A stretch of 64,000 bases of DNA from Hemileia vastatrix (taxonomy: Eukaryota > Basidiomycota > Pucciniomycetes > Pucciniales > Zaghouaniaceae). The notes under the pieces are model-generated. The model did no database searches. It saw only the letters and a program-made list of their open reading frames with translations, and was not told where the DNA came from. The translations under genes and the position numbers were made by a program. The stretch is from assembly GCA_030280995.1 (NCBI GenBank), contig JASXTE010000012.1, forward strand, positions 9,461,001-9,525,000, written 5' to 3'. Below are positions 1-11,160 of this stretch, one piece after another (positions within the stretch are counted from its first letter, which is position 1; each line of letters opens with the position of its first letter).

Positions 1-6
1 AAGAAA

Positions 7-1356
7 CTAGTCAACAAAAAATTTCATTAAATGTTCTATTTCTTCAACAGATTTGTTTGCTTTAATGCATTCGATCAAGAAATCTTTCTTTTTAGAACTT
101 TCTTGAAGATCATGCTTATACTTCATCTGTTCCATTAAGTTTTGATGCTCAAGTGTTTTTTCCTCTTTTTTGGATTTTTCAATACTAAGAGTTAACTCAA
201 ACTTCTTCTCCTCCAAATCTTGGACCCGATCATCCTTCCGTAAGGAGAGCTCGTACTTCCTCTCTTCCAAATCTTGTACTCTGTCATCCCTCCTTAAAGT
301 GAGTTCGTATTTCTTCTTTTCAAAGCTTAGAGTCTCTTTAGCAATTTCCACTTGTTCTAGAGTGAGAATAAAAATTAACATAAAGTAGAAGAAAAGCAGT
401 GTAAAGTGATAAGAGGTATGATATCACTTACCAGCATCACGTTTCTCTAAAAACTGTTCCATTGAAGAAAAAGGTGTTTGTGATGAAGTATCACTTTTTT
501 GTCTTCTTTGGGAGATGAAATTTAGACTACTTGAAGCCCTTTGCTTTTTGTTCAACGTAGCATTTTCTTTCTCATCATTGTCACTAGCTTTAGACTCAGT
601 TGATTGAGGATCCTGGGTTTGTTCATCAGCCTTTTAAGAAATAAGAAAAAGATAAGTAAATAAAAAATAGAAAAGATAAGATAAAAGAAAAAAGAAACAG
701 ACCTGAGTTATATTTGGTTGGGTTAAATCACCTATAGGATCTACAGAAAAGCTATCTAGATATGTCTCATTCAAATGAGGGGAGGATTGAGTGGAGGAAG
801 AGGATGGGAAAAGATTTGCTTCAACATCATGTTTGGAGATAGGATCTTCTTCATCCAACATGTTTACAGGATTAACATCGGCTTGCTCTCCAAAAATTGC
901 ATCCATCTCATTAAAGTAAGGACATAAAGAATCAAGTTTATTGTCTATGGATTTTATGCCCTTAGTTATATCATTGTCGGTAATCCCAAAACCAGTGGAA
1001 GATGAAAGAGCCTTTGCCTTCTTGTATTTTGCTCGGTAATGCTTGAAGAGTTCAGACATCTGTTTAGGCAAAATATCAATCCTTCCCTTGGTCTTAGTGC
1101 GTAATTCATTTGCCATTAGAAGATAGCCATTAACTTTTGATGCGGGGGGACGTCCTACTTTAGTGGCATACTCAGTACCAAAACAAGAATAATAGTTAGA
1201 TTTGGTTTTCAGCCAGTTGATAAGAATGAGATGTTCATCTTTTTTTAATTGAACGGTCTTTGATTTCTCAGCTGAGCGGGGGAAAGAGGAAGTAGTGGAA
1301 ATTGAAGAACAACTGGGCGATGGCTGCCTTTGAGAAGATCTAGGATGACAAGGCAT
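7..1356 (-). CDS. Harbinger-associated Myb/SANT-like DNA-binding protein with C-terminal coiled coil
   Basis: Second ORF of the Harbinger transposon. In the superfamily this protein binds the transposon ends and helps the transposase enter the nucleus. Three exons are read on the minus strand: 1356-703, 630-432 and 356-7. Intron 1 (702-631, phase 0) runs GTCTGT...AAAAG; intron 2 (431-357, phase 1) runs GTAAGT...CTCTAG. The N-terminus is Ser-rich. A trihelix/Myb-like domain follows at about residues 35-145, with INWLKTKSNY and the conserved LCPYFNEMDAIFG end. The C-terminal exon is a heptad-like, charged coiled coil with repeated DDRVQDLEE units. The reading frame is open through all three exons. 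The start was taken at 1356; an in-frame ATG at 1392 lies 12 codons upstream. Copy C carries a disrupted version. Domain assignment is by eye. Confidence 0.75.
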
Positions 1357-1359
1357 GTT

Positions 1360-1706
1360 ATTATAAATGAAGATTAAAAGGAGCAGAAACATGCAGATGA
1401 GATAGCGAGATTAAAAGGAGAAGAATCAAATAGATGAAATGGGGAGAAATTCTGAGCAGATAGAATGAACAGGATGGGATGAGAATGGAAGTGCGCAGCA
1501 AGGTAGAAGGCTGGGATATCCAGAAAGTTGTCCAAGATGTGGTTATCAAATATTGAGGATAAAAATGTCAGATAAGAGGTGAACATTGACACGTAAAGTG
1601 TCTAATAACCCAATTATTAGCAAAAATAATTGCGGAAGATAATTGGGGTATGCAGATTATTTTCTGCAATTAATTTAATTGCGGATCGGTCAACATTGAT
1701 ACCCCC
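1360..1706. other. Harbinger right subterminal non-coding region and TIR
   Basis: No credible ORF. The region holds the upstream/promoter side of the Myb-like gene and the terminal repeat. A partly palindromic stretch near the end (GCAATTAATTTAATTGC at 1665-1681) is shared with copy C. Confidence 0.6.
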
Positions 1707-1751
<45 letters not shown>

Positions 1752-1769
1752 TAATAATAGTAATAATAA

Positions 1770-1828
<59 letters not shown>

Positions 1829-1855
1829 GTGATAATAATAATAATAATAATAATG
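1707..1855. repeat. (TAA)n microsatellite between two Harbinger termini
   Basis: About 149 bases of TAA/AAT trinucleotide repeat with a few single-base interruptions. It lies exactly between the right TIR of copy A and the left TIR of copy B. AAT/TAA is also the likely Harbinger target duplication. Translated as poly-Asn or poly-Tyr it is not a gene. Confidence 0.95.
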
Positions 1856-2252
1856 GGGGGTATCAATGTTCAGGGATCTGCAGTTAGGAACCAAGAATTT
1901 TTTTTTCTGGGATCAGAAATTATTAATTGTGGCAGATTGGTATCCACTAGCCCCAGGGCTAGTGGATAAGGATTGAACAATAATGATTTATCCCACCTCT
2001 TATACCTCAAGTTTAATTCCTAATTACTGATCCTAAACTCATCACATCTGTGATTGATTTTTCAGCAAGTCACATCAAATATAATTGCCAATGCCATCCT
2101 TATGTCTCCCTTCACTATATGGTAATTAATTTTGGTGGTGAACACATAAATTTTTTTCCTATCTACACGCCCCACTTGCTCATTTGGTGGCAAGTATCCA
2201 CTTCCCACTCATTACCTAAACCTTCTACCAACAACATTTTCTACAAAAAGCA

Positions 2253-2776
2253 ATGAATAAACTCTCTACGAGAAAGAAAATCCACTCAAATATGAATGCT
2301 ATCACTTTAACTTTAGCTTCTGACTCTGATTCTGACTCTGCTTTGGAAGACACTTTAGCTTATATTTCTTTTCTCTCCAAAAAGCATTACATCATCCCAA
2401 GTGGGCCAAAACTTTATCATGATCCCAGATATGATCTTGCCTCAATTCTTGAAATTCCTCATCTAAACTTCTCCTTATTCTTTTTTGAAACTTTCTCAAC
2501 TCATCTCCAATCATACTGTCTTTCATAATAATTCACATAACAAACAGCATAATCCTGCCTTCCATTTTGCTGTTGCACGTTTTTGCATTGGTTAAAATAG
2601 AAATGGTGCTGCTCTAAGACATTTAGATAATCTCTTTACCATAGGATATGGTACTTTCATACTATACAACAATTGCTGTATGAATTCTATCCTTTACCTG
2701 AAGTCTCAAACACTTGCTTGGCTAACTCCACAAGAGCAACTTGAATCATCTGAAGGAATGCAAGTTGAAAGTTTCT
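2253..2776 (+). pseudogene. Harbinger transposase, N-terminal part (copy B)
   Basis: Matches the N-terminus of the copy C transposase at 39591 onward, including SDSDSALEDTLAYISFLSKK and YHDPRYDLASIL. After about residue 80 the frame collects stops and shifts, up to the SSEGMQVESF segment at about 2737-2775, where a GTCAG-ended element is inserted. The rest of the gene resumes at 4204. It is non-functional. The family is a DDE_Tnp_4-type nuclease that excises and inserts the element; the region seen here precedes the catalytic core. Confidence 0.75.
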
Positions 2777-4203
2777 GTCAGTGTCACCACACAATATGGG
2801 GAATGGACTTGCTAGCAAGTCTGCAACCTTGGACCCAAACTCACCACAGATTGAACACACATTGAGCTATTGATAAAGGAACCATAAAATCAGGGATGAA
2901 CACCACTAAGCAGAACATTTTTAGGTGGATGTTCAAGTAGAGTTAAGTATGGGTTCAGTATGAGTTCAGTCTGAGTTCCATCTGAGTTCAGTTTGAGGAC
3001 TTTCTAGCAAGTCCACCCCCTATATTGCGTAGTGTGTAATCTAGTATATATGTATGAATTAATAGTAAATATAAATGGTCATACTACTTATTTTTAAATG
3101 ATTAATAGATTAAACCTCAGGGTAAGGTTAATAAAATAGTTATTCTCAATATTAACTCACAATATTTGGATTGGTGGGGACTGGTGGTGAGAAATAGGTT
3201 AATAAAATATATTTATAGCTAATATAAAGATAATATCAATTTATAAAGGCTTTAAAATATATTTTTATATGATAATAATTGTCTCAAAATGTTTATTTGA
3301 GTTTTAGTAAGTAATTGATGTCAAATAAACTGTCAAATCTTCACTTACTTATACAACAATCCAATGGAGTGCACAGACCTTCAATCCAAATGATATCACT
3401 GCTATCCCCAGAAATTATAGCACTGTGAGGTCTCATAACCTCCCCATGGAGTCCAATTCAAGAATTTTCAACACCCACACCTCTAGTAAAGACCCTCAAT
3501 AACAATTAATTATATCATACACCCATACCATAAATAGAGAAAACAGATAAAAGCGGATACCATAAAGAAATAGGTAAAATGACTCATCCAAAGAGAATAA
3601 AATAAAATACAAAGCATATAAAGGAAAAAAATCAGCTTTCAAATCCCCAAATAAAATCAACAAGAATCCATATTAACCCAGTAATCATATTGAAACCCAT
3701 AAATCCGTGAAAATCCATCAAAGGAAGCAGATTATATTGTCCAAATGGATTTATGCACCTGAAAAAGGTGTATATGCTTGTGTAGGTGTGGTTATTCCAT
3801 TGAATATGTTTATATGACCTAAAATAAGCAGAAAAATAAATATTACGGTCTATTTAGACATTTAAACCCACTTATAGACCTATATATACATAATATAACT
3901 ACATATTTCACTGAATATGAGGTTTATACATACATAAAAGCTTATGTATGTTTATAATTACTTAATATCACTTATGATAAGTATATTATGACTCTATTAG
4001 CACCTTAATAAGTATTATAGGGCTATGTATAAGCTATTTAAACATATATAAGTTATTTAATAGTGTAATAAACATATATATATATGCATAATAACCATAT
4101 ATATAAGTATTATAGCCATAATGTTTACTTATAAGCTGAATTTAATTAAGTTTATCTTATTTTAAACATAAGAAATACTCATTCGTGTGTAAACCTAGGC
4201 TGA
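2777..4203 (+). mobile_element. GTCAG-ended element (family X, copy 1)
   Basis: Inserted inside the copy B transposase. It starts GTCAG at 2777 and ends near GGCTGA at 4203. The flanks AAGTTTCT (2769-2776) and AAGTTTCT (4204-4211) form a 7-8 base target duplication. The body from 3038 is homologous, in reverse orientation, to 6057-7231. A CACTA-type MITE is nested at 2785-3034. Superfamily unassigned: short GTCAG/CTGAC ends with a 7-8 base duplication fit hAT- or P-like elements, but no transposase was recognised. Confidence 0.65.
2785..3034. mobile_element. CACTA-type MITE with 3-base target duplication
   Basis: Complete 250-base element. The left end CACCACACAATATGGGG and the right end, reverse complement CACTACGCAATATAGGGGG, form the TIR. 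The target duplication TGT is at 2782-2784 and 3035-3037. Each TIR is followed by a near-palindromic GACTTGCTAGCAAGTC-type motif. The right half holds about six 11-base subterminal repeats (AGTTCAGTCTG-like) at about 2930-3000. CACTA ends, a 3-base duplication and subterminal repeats point to the CACTA/CMC superfamily. Non-coding. Confidence 0.75.
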
Positions 4204-4785
4204 AAGTTTCTCTGGCTGTGTAGGTTTTGTTTATGGCACAACTATACTGTTGATACAAAAGCCTTCTCATGATGGAAACTACTATTTTGATCACAAAAAA
4301 GGTTTCTTCAAAATTTTATCACATTTATCATCATTCATGAACTAAATTTTTATCTTCTTTCTAGTTACTCTATTTCCCTTCAACTTGTGTGAAATGTCAA
4401 TTTTTTTTATTTCTTTTAATAGTGGCTGCCCTGGCTCATGTCATGACTCTTCTGTATTCCAAAGAATGAGGATTTCTCAAAATCCTGACAAATACTTGGA
4501 CAAATCTCAGTACCTCCCTTCAGATTCAGCATATGCAAGTGTATAATACACTATACCTGCATTCAAAGGTGCAACATTAAAAAATGATACAAAAACAAAG
4601 TTTAATTATCACCTTGCACAATCAAAAGTACACATAGAAAATGCTATTGAAAGTTTTAAGGGAAGATTTTCCAGTCTCTGTGAGCTTAGAATCCAATTTA
4701 AAAAGAAATTGGAACTCAACAGCAAATCATTGGATAATGACTTGTGCAATACTCCATAATATCCTAGCTGATTTGAAGGATGATT
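4204..4785 (+). pseudogene. Harbinger transposase, catalytic part (copy B)
   Basis: Continuation of the split transposase. Recognisable blocks: CVGFVYGTT, where the first catalytic Asp of the VDGT motif is replaced by Tyr; SGCPGSCHDSSVF; DSAYASV, carrying the second Asp; HIENAIESFKGRFSSL, with the acidic third catalytic position; and CAILHNILADLKDD. A frameshift near 4690 and in-frame stops break the frame. The order and spacing are diagnostic of DDE_Tnp_4/PIF-Harbinger transposases. The gene is cut at 4786 by a CACTA-type element. Catalytically dead. Confidence 0.8.
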
Positions 4786-6056
4786 CACCATTCAATATTT
4801 GGGGGGGACTTGCTAGAAAGTCCTCAACTTGAAGTCAGATTGAAGTCAGATGGAACTCTGATAAAACTCTGATAGGACTCATGCTGAACTCTACTTTAAC
4901 ATCAGCTAGAAATTTTCCTTAATGATAGATGAATCTATACTGAACCAATTGTAAAATTTAAATGAACTCTGATTAAAACTCACAATAAGGAAAGTTTAAG
5001 AATCTTCTCAATATATATTTCTTTATAATAAAATTAAATTTTATCTTATTTTTCAATTCTATTTTATTAATTAAATTATATAAAATAACATTATTAATTC
5101 CAAAGGTATCATCTTTAAATTGATTTATTAATTAAAGAAAATCTTTTGTAAAACATATGAAAGATAATTGGCATTTTTTAAAGGTCAAAAAAATACCCAT
5201 TGATAATTCAAAACAGTAATATTTGAATATAAACCATATAAACTGAAGTTCTATTGTATTTCATATAAGATTTTTAGACTGAAATATACTATTTTTTGAA
5301 TTTAAATGAGCTATATGAGAAGCACATTGAAAAATCAGGACTATAAAATTTTGAGATCAAGAACTAAGTTAAAAACACATAAAAGCAAAAGAATAAAAAA
5401 AACTGAGTCATGTGTCATTGGTTTATTTTTAAATCAATGATGCACTTTAATATTTTCTTTGCACCAATCAATAATAAATGAAAAATAATGGACTTTGTAC
5501 CTTCAAATAATTTTAATTCTTCAAGTGGTATATGCCTATCACATTGTTTCACCTTTTAAATGTAGAAAAGCTATTGATATTGCAAGAAAATTTCTTTTCT
5601 CCTTCTTAGAGCTATAGTTATTCACGAACTACTAAATAAACATATAATATATCTTAACTAAATACAATTAAATTATGAGATTCTGAATATTTTTTGTAAT
5701 TTTTTCCCTTTGATATTCTGTAAGATTACTTTGGGTAGTAAATTAATCTCCTTAAAAGAAAATAAATGAATCAATAGTTAGTAAATTTTTATTTTGAAAA
5801 AAATTAAAATTAAAAAGAATCTAAATTTTTAAATGGAAATTATAATAAACCAATAGATATAGATTAAAAACTTAATTTGAAATTCTATTTTTCTGGGAAT
5901 ACTATTTTTTGCAAAAAAACTTTCTTCTGTAGCCCATGCAAAAAATTGTACAAAGTATTTTCATATGAATATATGGGATTCAAGTTTGAATTTAATGTTG
6001 TGTTAAATTTTTTAGTGACCTTTCTGAATATTTAATAAGAGAATCCTTTGATAATT

Positions 6057-7231
6057 GTCAGCCTAAATATCCTTAGGACTGAGTATTTCTTATGCTTAAA
6101 ATAAGATAACCTTAACTAGATTAAGCTTATATCTTAAAAATAAGGTTAAAATAATAATATATATTATTTTATTATATATATATATAATTATTATTCTATT
6201 ATATAATTTATAATAGTTTAAATAGCTTATCCATGGCCTAATAATACTTATTAAGGTGTTAATGGAGTCATAATATACTTATCTTAAGTGATATGAAGTA
6301 ATTATTGACATACATAAGCTTATATGTATACATAAATCTCATATTCAGTGAAATATGCAGTATATTATGTATATTTAGGTATATAAGTGGGTTTTAGCCC
6401 CTTAATAGCCTATAACCTTTGTTTTTCTGCTTATTTTAGGTCATATGGACGAAATCAGTGGATTCACAACGCCTACAGAAGCATAGACACCTATATCAGG
6501 CGCATACACCCAGTTTGGACAACTAAAATTACTTCCTTGGATGGTTATTCACGGATTTATGGGTTGGAAAGATGTTTTTGGGTTAATGTGGATGCTTGGG
6601 GATGTTATTGGGGGCTTGGACATTTTATTTGTTTCCTTTATATGCTTTTAGTTTCATTAAATCTCTTTTTGATCATTTATTTTACCTGTTTCTTTATGGT
6701 ATCCGCTTTTATCTGGGATTTCTATTTATGGTATGACTCTGTGTTATTATTAATAGTGATGGAGGGTCCTTACTGGAGGTCTGGGTTTTGAAACTGCTTG
6801 AAGTGGACACCATGGGGAGGTTATGGGCCCTCACAGTGCTGTAATTGCCGGGGATAGCAGTGACATCATCTGGATTGAAGGTCTGTGCACTCCAGTGGAT
6901 TTGGGTATAAGTAAGGAGGGATTTTGACGGTTTATTATCATCATTCAATTACTACACTTCAAACAAAAATTACACTACAATTATTAACATTCAGAAATAT
7001 ATTATAAAGCCCTTATAAATTGATATTATCTTTATAAAAGCTATAACTATATTTTATTCTTCTATTTTCCACCACTAGCACGCATTTAAATCTAAGTATT
7101 GTGAGTTTAATTTGAGTATAACTATTCTATTAGTCTTCCCCTGAGGTTTAATCACTAAATCATTTATTAATAAGTAGTAGGACCATAAAATAACACTATT
7201 ATATCATACTTATATACTAGACTGTACTGAC
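6057..7231 (-). mobile_element. GTCAG-ended element (family X, copy 2)
   Basis: Complete element starting GTCAGCC at 6057 and ending ACTGAC at 7231. It is homologous in reverse orientation to 3038-4203. The flanks GATAATT and AATAATT suggest a 7-base duplication with one mismatch. Two segments look protein-like in both copies. One is a minus-strand stretch at about 6745-6915 with WSAQTFNPDDVTAIP. The other is a short ORF ending in TGA at 6441-6443 with WVYAPDIGVYA. Function unknown. It sits inside the CACTA-type element that begins at 4786. Confidence 0.65.
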
Positions 7232-8280
7232 AATAATTATATTAGTTTTTTTATAGAAAAATTTAAAATAAAATTTTGTTTAATATAAAAATGATCAATA
7301 TTTTCAGCTCTTCTCATAGAAAATGTGTATATTAGAAGAATTATGTTTTAATTAACAGAAATTTAAGATAATATTTTAAGTTTATACTTTTGTGGTATTT
7401 GAATTTTTTTTTTTGAATTTTAAATCAAGTACAAAGTTGAAGATGCGCATGCTTTCTCTATGGGACAGAATATTCCATAAAGGTAAATCACAGCTTGAAA
7501 TTTACACATCATTTTCACATAAAAAATGGTTACAAGATTTTTTTGATGCTTAATAGTAATAAAATACTCAAATTATTAAGTAAAAAAGAAATTTTATTTT
7601 ACAAAAAGTAAATCTATAAAATAAACTATGTTTGATATTCTTTAGACAAAAACAGACTACATATATCCTCTGAGTTTTTTCCCTTATCAAATAGAAATAC
7701 TTGAATATTTATATTTTTGATAATGGTCATTTCAACAAGAAGAATTTGAACTATTTAGAAAGAAAAATTTTTTTCAAGAGATTTTATATAATAGAATTTC
7801 AGTTGATGAAAAAAAGATTAAAATCAAGTTGAACTAGTAATTGCCTTAATTTTTAGTATAAAGTATGACATATCCATTTAAAAAAATAATTTAATACTCA
7901 GAAGGAGCCGTATGATTTTCACTTAAACCGATAATGCTCTTCTATCAAATTGGTTTAAATATAAACCAATAATGTGACCTATTTTGTTAAATAAAAAAGA
8001 TCTAACATACTAAGTTTAGAGCTGTGTTTAATCTACCATACGTGAAAAAACTTATATTGTATGGTGTAGAGAGTTCTAAAGTACTAAGAAGTAGACACAA
8101 TGCGAGATGGGCTGGTTATTCTTCTCATTTTCTAAAAAGATGAATCTGCCACTCTTATTTTAAAGAAAGCATAATAATGTGTAACACTAATATCTGACTA
8201 AAGAGTTTAAAATTTGATAGAGATTAATTAAAAGATGAGGAAAAAAATATTACTATCTGGATATTTCTATTCTTAATAAG
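7232..8280. other. AT-rich non-coding interior of CACTA-type element 1
   Basis: Poly-A/T-rich sequence with no ORF worth reporting and no repeat that could be delimited. By position it is interior sequence of the element beginning at 4786. Confidence 0.5.
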
Positions 8281-8289
8281 TGCTATTAT

Positions 8290-9260
8290 CCACAGCTACT
8301 CCCTCTTGAAGCACCCTCTTTGAGTATGCCTTATTATAGCAATAAAATAACTCTAATAGTAGTTTATCCTACTGAGTCTATTAGATATCTCTCCCTTAAT
8401 GATAATAATAATATATTAATGATCTTTGATGATAATAAATTTTTCTTTCTATTTTTCAACAACCATCCCATTTTTCTATCCAACATATATTCTTCTTATA
8501 TACAACAGATTATTATCTATATATATATATTTTCAGTGCACAAGACACTGCAACCCTATTGGTTCTCCAGTGCTAGCTCTAGCTATAAATTAGTAAAACA
8601 GTAACTAAACTATTAGTAAACTAGATACACCACTTGTAACGACTATAGTTCCTAAATGCACCCTATTCTTACTAATGTTACTATTACCTTGTTTCATTAA
8701 TTTTTCCTCATGCGCACTTACAGCTGTCCCGTTGCATTGTTTCAGCACTACTTCATAAGTTTCCACCTATCAGCACTGATCCTTATCTCTTCAACTCTTG
8801 GGTAAATTTGTGATTGAGTCCCCATCCTCCTTGCTTCATTACTAAGTCCATAGTCCTGACAATTCACTTAACTAGTTACCTTCTGTAACTTAACTTACCT
8901 GTTTCAGTAAGTTACCAAACTAGTGGCAGTGCAGTAAACTATACACTACAGGCCCTCCTTTGAGCCATACTTCTCTTCCTAATCACATAAATCACAATTA
9001 TCAAATTATCTAAATTCATAATCCCCTGAAAACTCAATCCTAAGTTGATAGTACTCAAATTCCCTTCATGTGGCACTCTTGATGATAAATCTAAGCGCAC
9101 AGACCCTGTATCCCCTTCTGCACTTCTCTTTTCCCTTTTTTCTCCAAAACACACAATTATTTTCCTATAGAGTGCTATCTACTGTGCTAGAAATCCCCTT
9201 TGTTCCTTCAGAACTACACAAGCTGACTGATCAAAAAATCTAGTTTCATGCAAGGCCCGT
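8290..9260 (-). mobile_element. Possible LTR-retroelement fragment (minus strand)
   Basis: This stretch is less AT-rich than its surroundings and accounts for about 1.2 kb of extra length in CACTA-type element 1 relative to its relatives. On the minus strand a purine-rich run (CAAAGGAGGGCC) at about 8952-8963 precedes TGTAGTGTATAG. That could be a polypurine tract followed by an LTR start. A TATATAAGAAG-like box lies near 8490-8505. An upstream reading frame (9154-8939) is not recognised. No matching second LTR or target duplication was found, so the call is tentative. Confidence 0.3.
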
Positions 9261-10204
9261 ACCACAATGGTGTGAAAATAAACATGCACATTTTTTTAAT
9301 TTAAAAAAGTTAAAAATTTATCTATTGTTTTATTTTTTTCTAAACTTGTATGTTTTACTTAATATAAATCTTGTTGATAAATAAATATACATTTATATAA
9401 ATTAGAGATTATGATATAAAATTAAAAGAAAAATCACAGTCTGACTTAGCTTCAACAACAGTCAGGACCTGGATGTCATTTGGAGTTCAATCTAAGTTCC
9501 ATCAAAACTAAGATATATATTTTTTCAAAATAAGATATGTTCATTTTCATCAAGTTTATTTAGTAATGAAGATAAATCAAAGTGTTTCTCTTGTTACTGA
9601 ATAAAAAATAATTTTTATTTTCTTAAATTTGTAATAATTACATCTATTATTCAGGTGTTTAAAAAATATAAATACAAAAAATCAAGCTAAAAGTTAAGAC
9701 ATATAAAAAGATTTTATGTTATTTTGTTTTTTTAATTATATAATTAATGTAAAATATGTTCTGCGCCAAACCAACAGAGCTGGAAGTCATATTTATAGCA
9801 AAGTGAACTCATCTCATTATTCCAATAAAAATGGTTTAGATTTAAATATTGGTTTTTTTGTTCAAAACTATTTCTAGAATTTACCAATACTATTTATTTT
9901 ATCATCATAGACATAATGTGTAACCAAATTCTATGAAATGATTTTTTATACATTTTTGGTATTTTTTCAATCTTAATTTTCATATTTCAATGCTTATAAT
10001 TAAAAATATAGTATTTATAAAAATTCAAATATTAAAGATGTACTATAAAAAAAAGGTGTATAAAGCTTATTGGTATTCATGCTGTGGGTATTATCCCCAC
10101 AACAACCTATGTGCTAAATGTGCTGCTAACTACCCTGAGTGAATGTGTCCTTACTATGAGGGCATGGATGAAGTTTTTGGTAAATGAATAAATATAAATC
10201 TTTG

Positions 10205-10345
10205 AACATAGGAGATACCCAAGTTGAGTATTTTGAAGAAGAAGACTCTTGCAGCTCACACAACATGCAACACAAATTTGGCGAGCCAAATACTTGAGAA
10301 AAGTGGGACAGCTGAGTGTTGAGAATTTATTTCACATTTTTTAAG
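10205..10345 (+). pseudogene. Possible C-terminal remnant of Harbinger transposase (copy B)
   Basis: A plus-strand frame reads EYFEEEDSCSSHN and, after stops, EKWDS and VLRIYFTF. This resembles the acidic linker and basic C-terminal tail usual for these transposases. Its position between the interrupted catalytic part and the coiled-coil exon at 10745 fits the Harbinger gene order. It is short and degenerate, so the identification is inference. Confidence 0.3.
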
Positions 10346-10744
10346 TCTTTTCAGTTAAAATAAAACATTATCTTCCACTTGATTAATTAGAAAGCCACTA
10401 TTGAGTTTAGGGTCAACAAATACAAAATCAGACATGATAACAGCAGGGTTCAAAAAAGCTTGTAAATGAGGTCAGATAATAATTCAAAAAAATTATATAT
10501 TGCAATGATGACTTATACTTCCTTCTATGAGGAGTTTGAAGAATATTCTGAAAGATCATTAAATTTTGCAAAATGCTTGTTGAGATATGGAATGTTTCCT
10601 TAATCTTTATCCGATGAAAAGTACAAAGGAATGCACAAATAAATTTGCAGTCTAACCAACAACACAGACTAAGGATTATACTAGTTAAATTTCATGTACA
10701 AATAATTATGAAAAAATGAAATATGAATGAAATAAAAGAATAGT

Positions 10745-11150
10745 TATAAAACATTTTCATTAAGCATTAAATTTCCTCAACAGATTTATTAGCTTTAAAA
10801 CATTCTAGCAAGAAAACTATCTTTTTTGAACCATCTTCAATTTGATACTTAAGTTTCATCTGATTCAATAATAAATTGTACTCGAGAGCCTTCTCCTCTT
10901 TCTTTATCTCCTATTTCTTCTCCTCTAAGTCATGTGCCCATTCATCCCTTTTTAATGAAAGCTCATATTTCTTCAATTCCAAGTCTTGTACCCTCTCTTA
11001 CCTCTGCAAAGAGAGCTCAATTTTTTTCTCCTCCAAGTCTTGTGTCCTATCATCACTACATAAAGAGAGCTTGTATTGTTGCTTTTGAAATTTAAGAGTA
11101 TCTCTTGAAACTTAAAAATTTATCTAGAGTGAAAATAAATATAAACAAAA
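10745..11150 (-). pseudogene. Coiled-coil exon of the Harbinger Myb-like gene (copy B)
   Basis: Diverged counterpart of exon 3 of the Myb-like gene at 7-356. It keeps the repeated Lys/Glu-rich heptads and the same downstream flank: 10690-10750 matches about 42900-42965. Stops and shifts break the frame. The sequence continues into the intron remnant and is cut at 11161 by a gypsy LTR. It shows that the Myb-like gene was also part of copy B and convergent to the transposase, as in copy C. Confidence 0.7.
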
Positions 11151-11160
11151 AAAAAGCTCA

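Larger units (their letters stand above)
1..1706 (-). mobile_element. PIF/Harbinger element copy A, right part
   Basis: Right part of a PIF/Harbinger DNA transposon; the left part lies outside the window. The right terminal inverted repeat ends in GATACCCCC at 1698-1706. It is the reverse complement of the GGGGGTATCAATG left ends at 1856 and 39212. The segment aligns without gaps to 42955-44660, the right part of copy C, with about 20 substitutions counted by eye. It carries the Myb-like gene on the minus strand and, beyond 1360, about 350 bases of non-coding terminal sequence. Confidence 0.85.
4786..10090. mobile_element. CACTA-type element 1, interrupted; right end uncertain
   Basis: The left terminus CACCATTCAATATTTGGGGG follows the probable target duplication ATT (4783-4785). 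GACTTGCTAGAAAGTC comes next, then 11-base repeats at about 4838-4910. Interior sequence at 5000-5300 matches parts of the elements at 38399 and 57301. A block at about 9430-9530 (TTCAATCTAAGTTC) matches 46065 and 59585. The right terminus was not located exactly. The estimate of about 10.08-10.2 kb comes from the reappearance of Harbinger-like sequence. A GTCAG element (6057-7231) and probably an LTR fragment are nested inside. No transposase visible. Confidence 0.55.
1855..11160 (+). mobile_element. PIF/Harbinger element copy B, old, multiply interrupted
   Basis: The left TIR GGGGGTATCAATG at 1856 is followed by the same terminal region as at 39212 in copy C, including the palindrome CCCCAGGGCTAG near 1951. 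The copy then runs through transposase N-terminus, middle and probable C-terminus remnants and the coiled-coil exon of the Myb-like gene. It is cut at 11161 by a gypsy LTR, so the right end is lost. Net Harbinger sequence is scattered over 1855-2776, 4204-4785 and about 10.2-11.16 kb, with insertions between. It is more diverged than copies A and C. Confidence 0.75.

Noticed and set aside
170..388. Plus-strand Ser-rich frame (also at 43124-43342)
   Set aside because: It is the antisense of the coiled-coil exon, whose frame, splicing and homologues support the minus strand.
1630..1894. Poly-Asn and poly-Tyr open frames on both strands
   Set aside because: They are translations of the (TAA)n microsatellite.
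6387..6791. 134-codon plus-strand frame in family X copy 2
   Set aside because: The inverted copy at 3345-4203 does not keep this frame; the minus-strand segments are the conserved ones.
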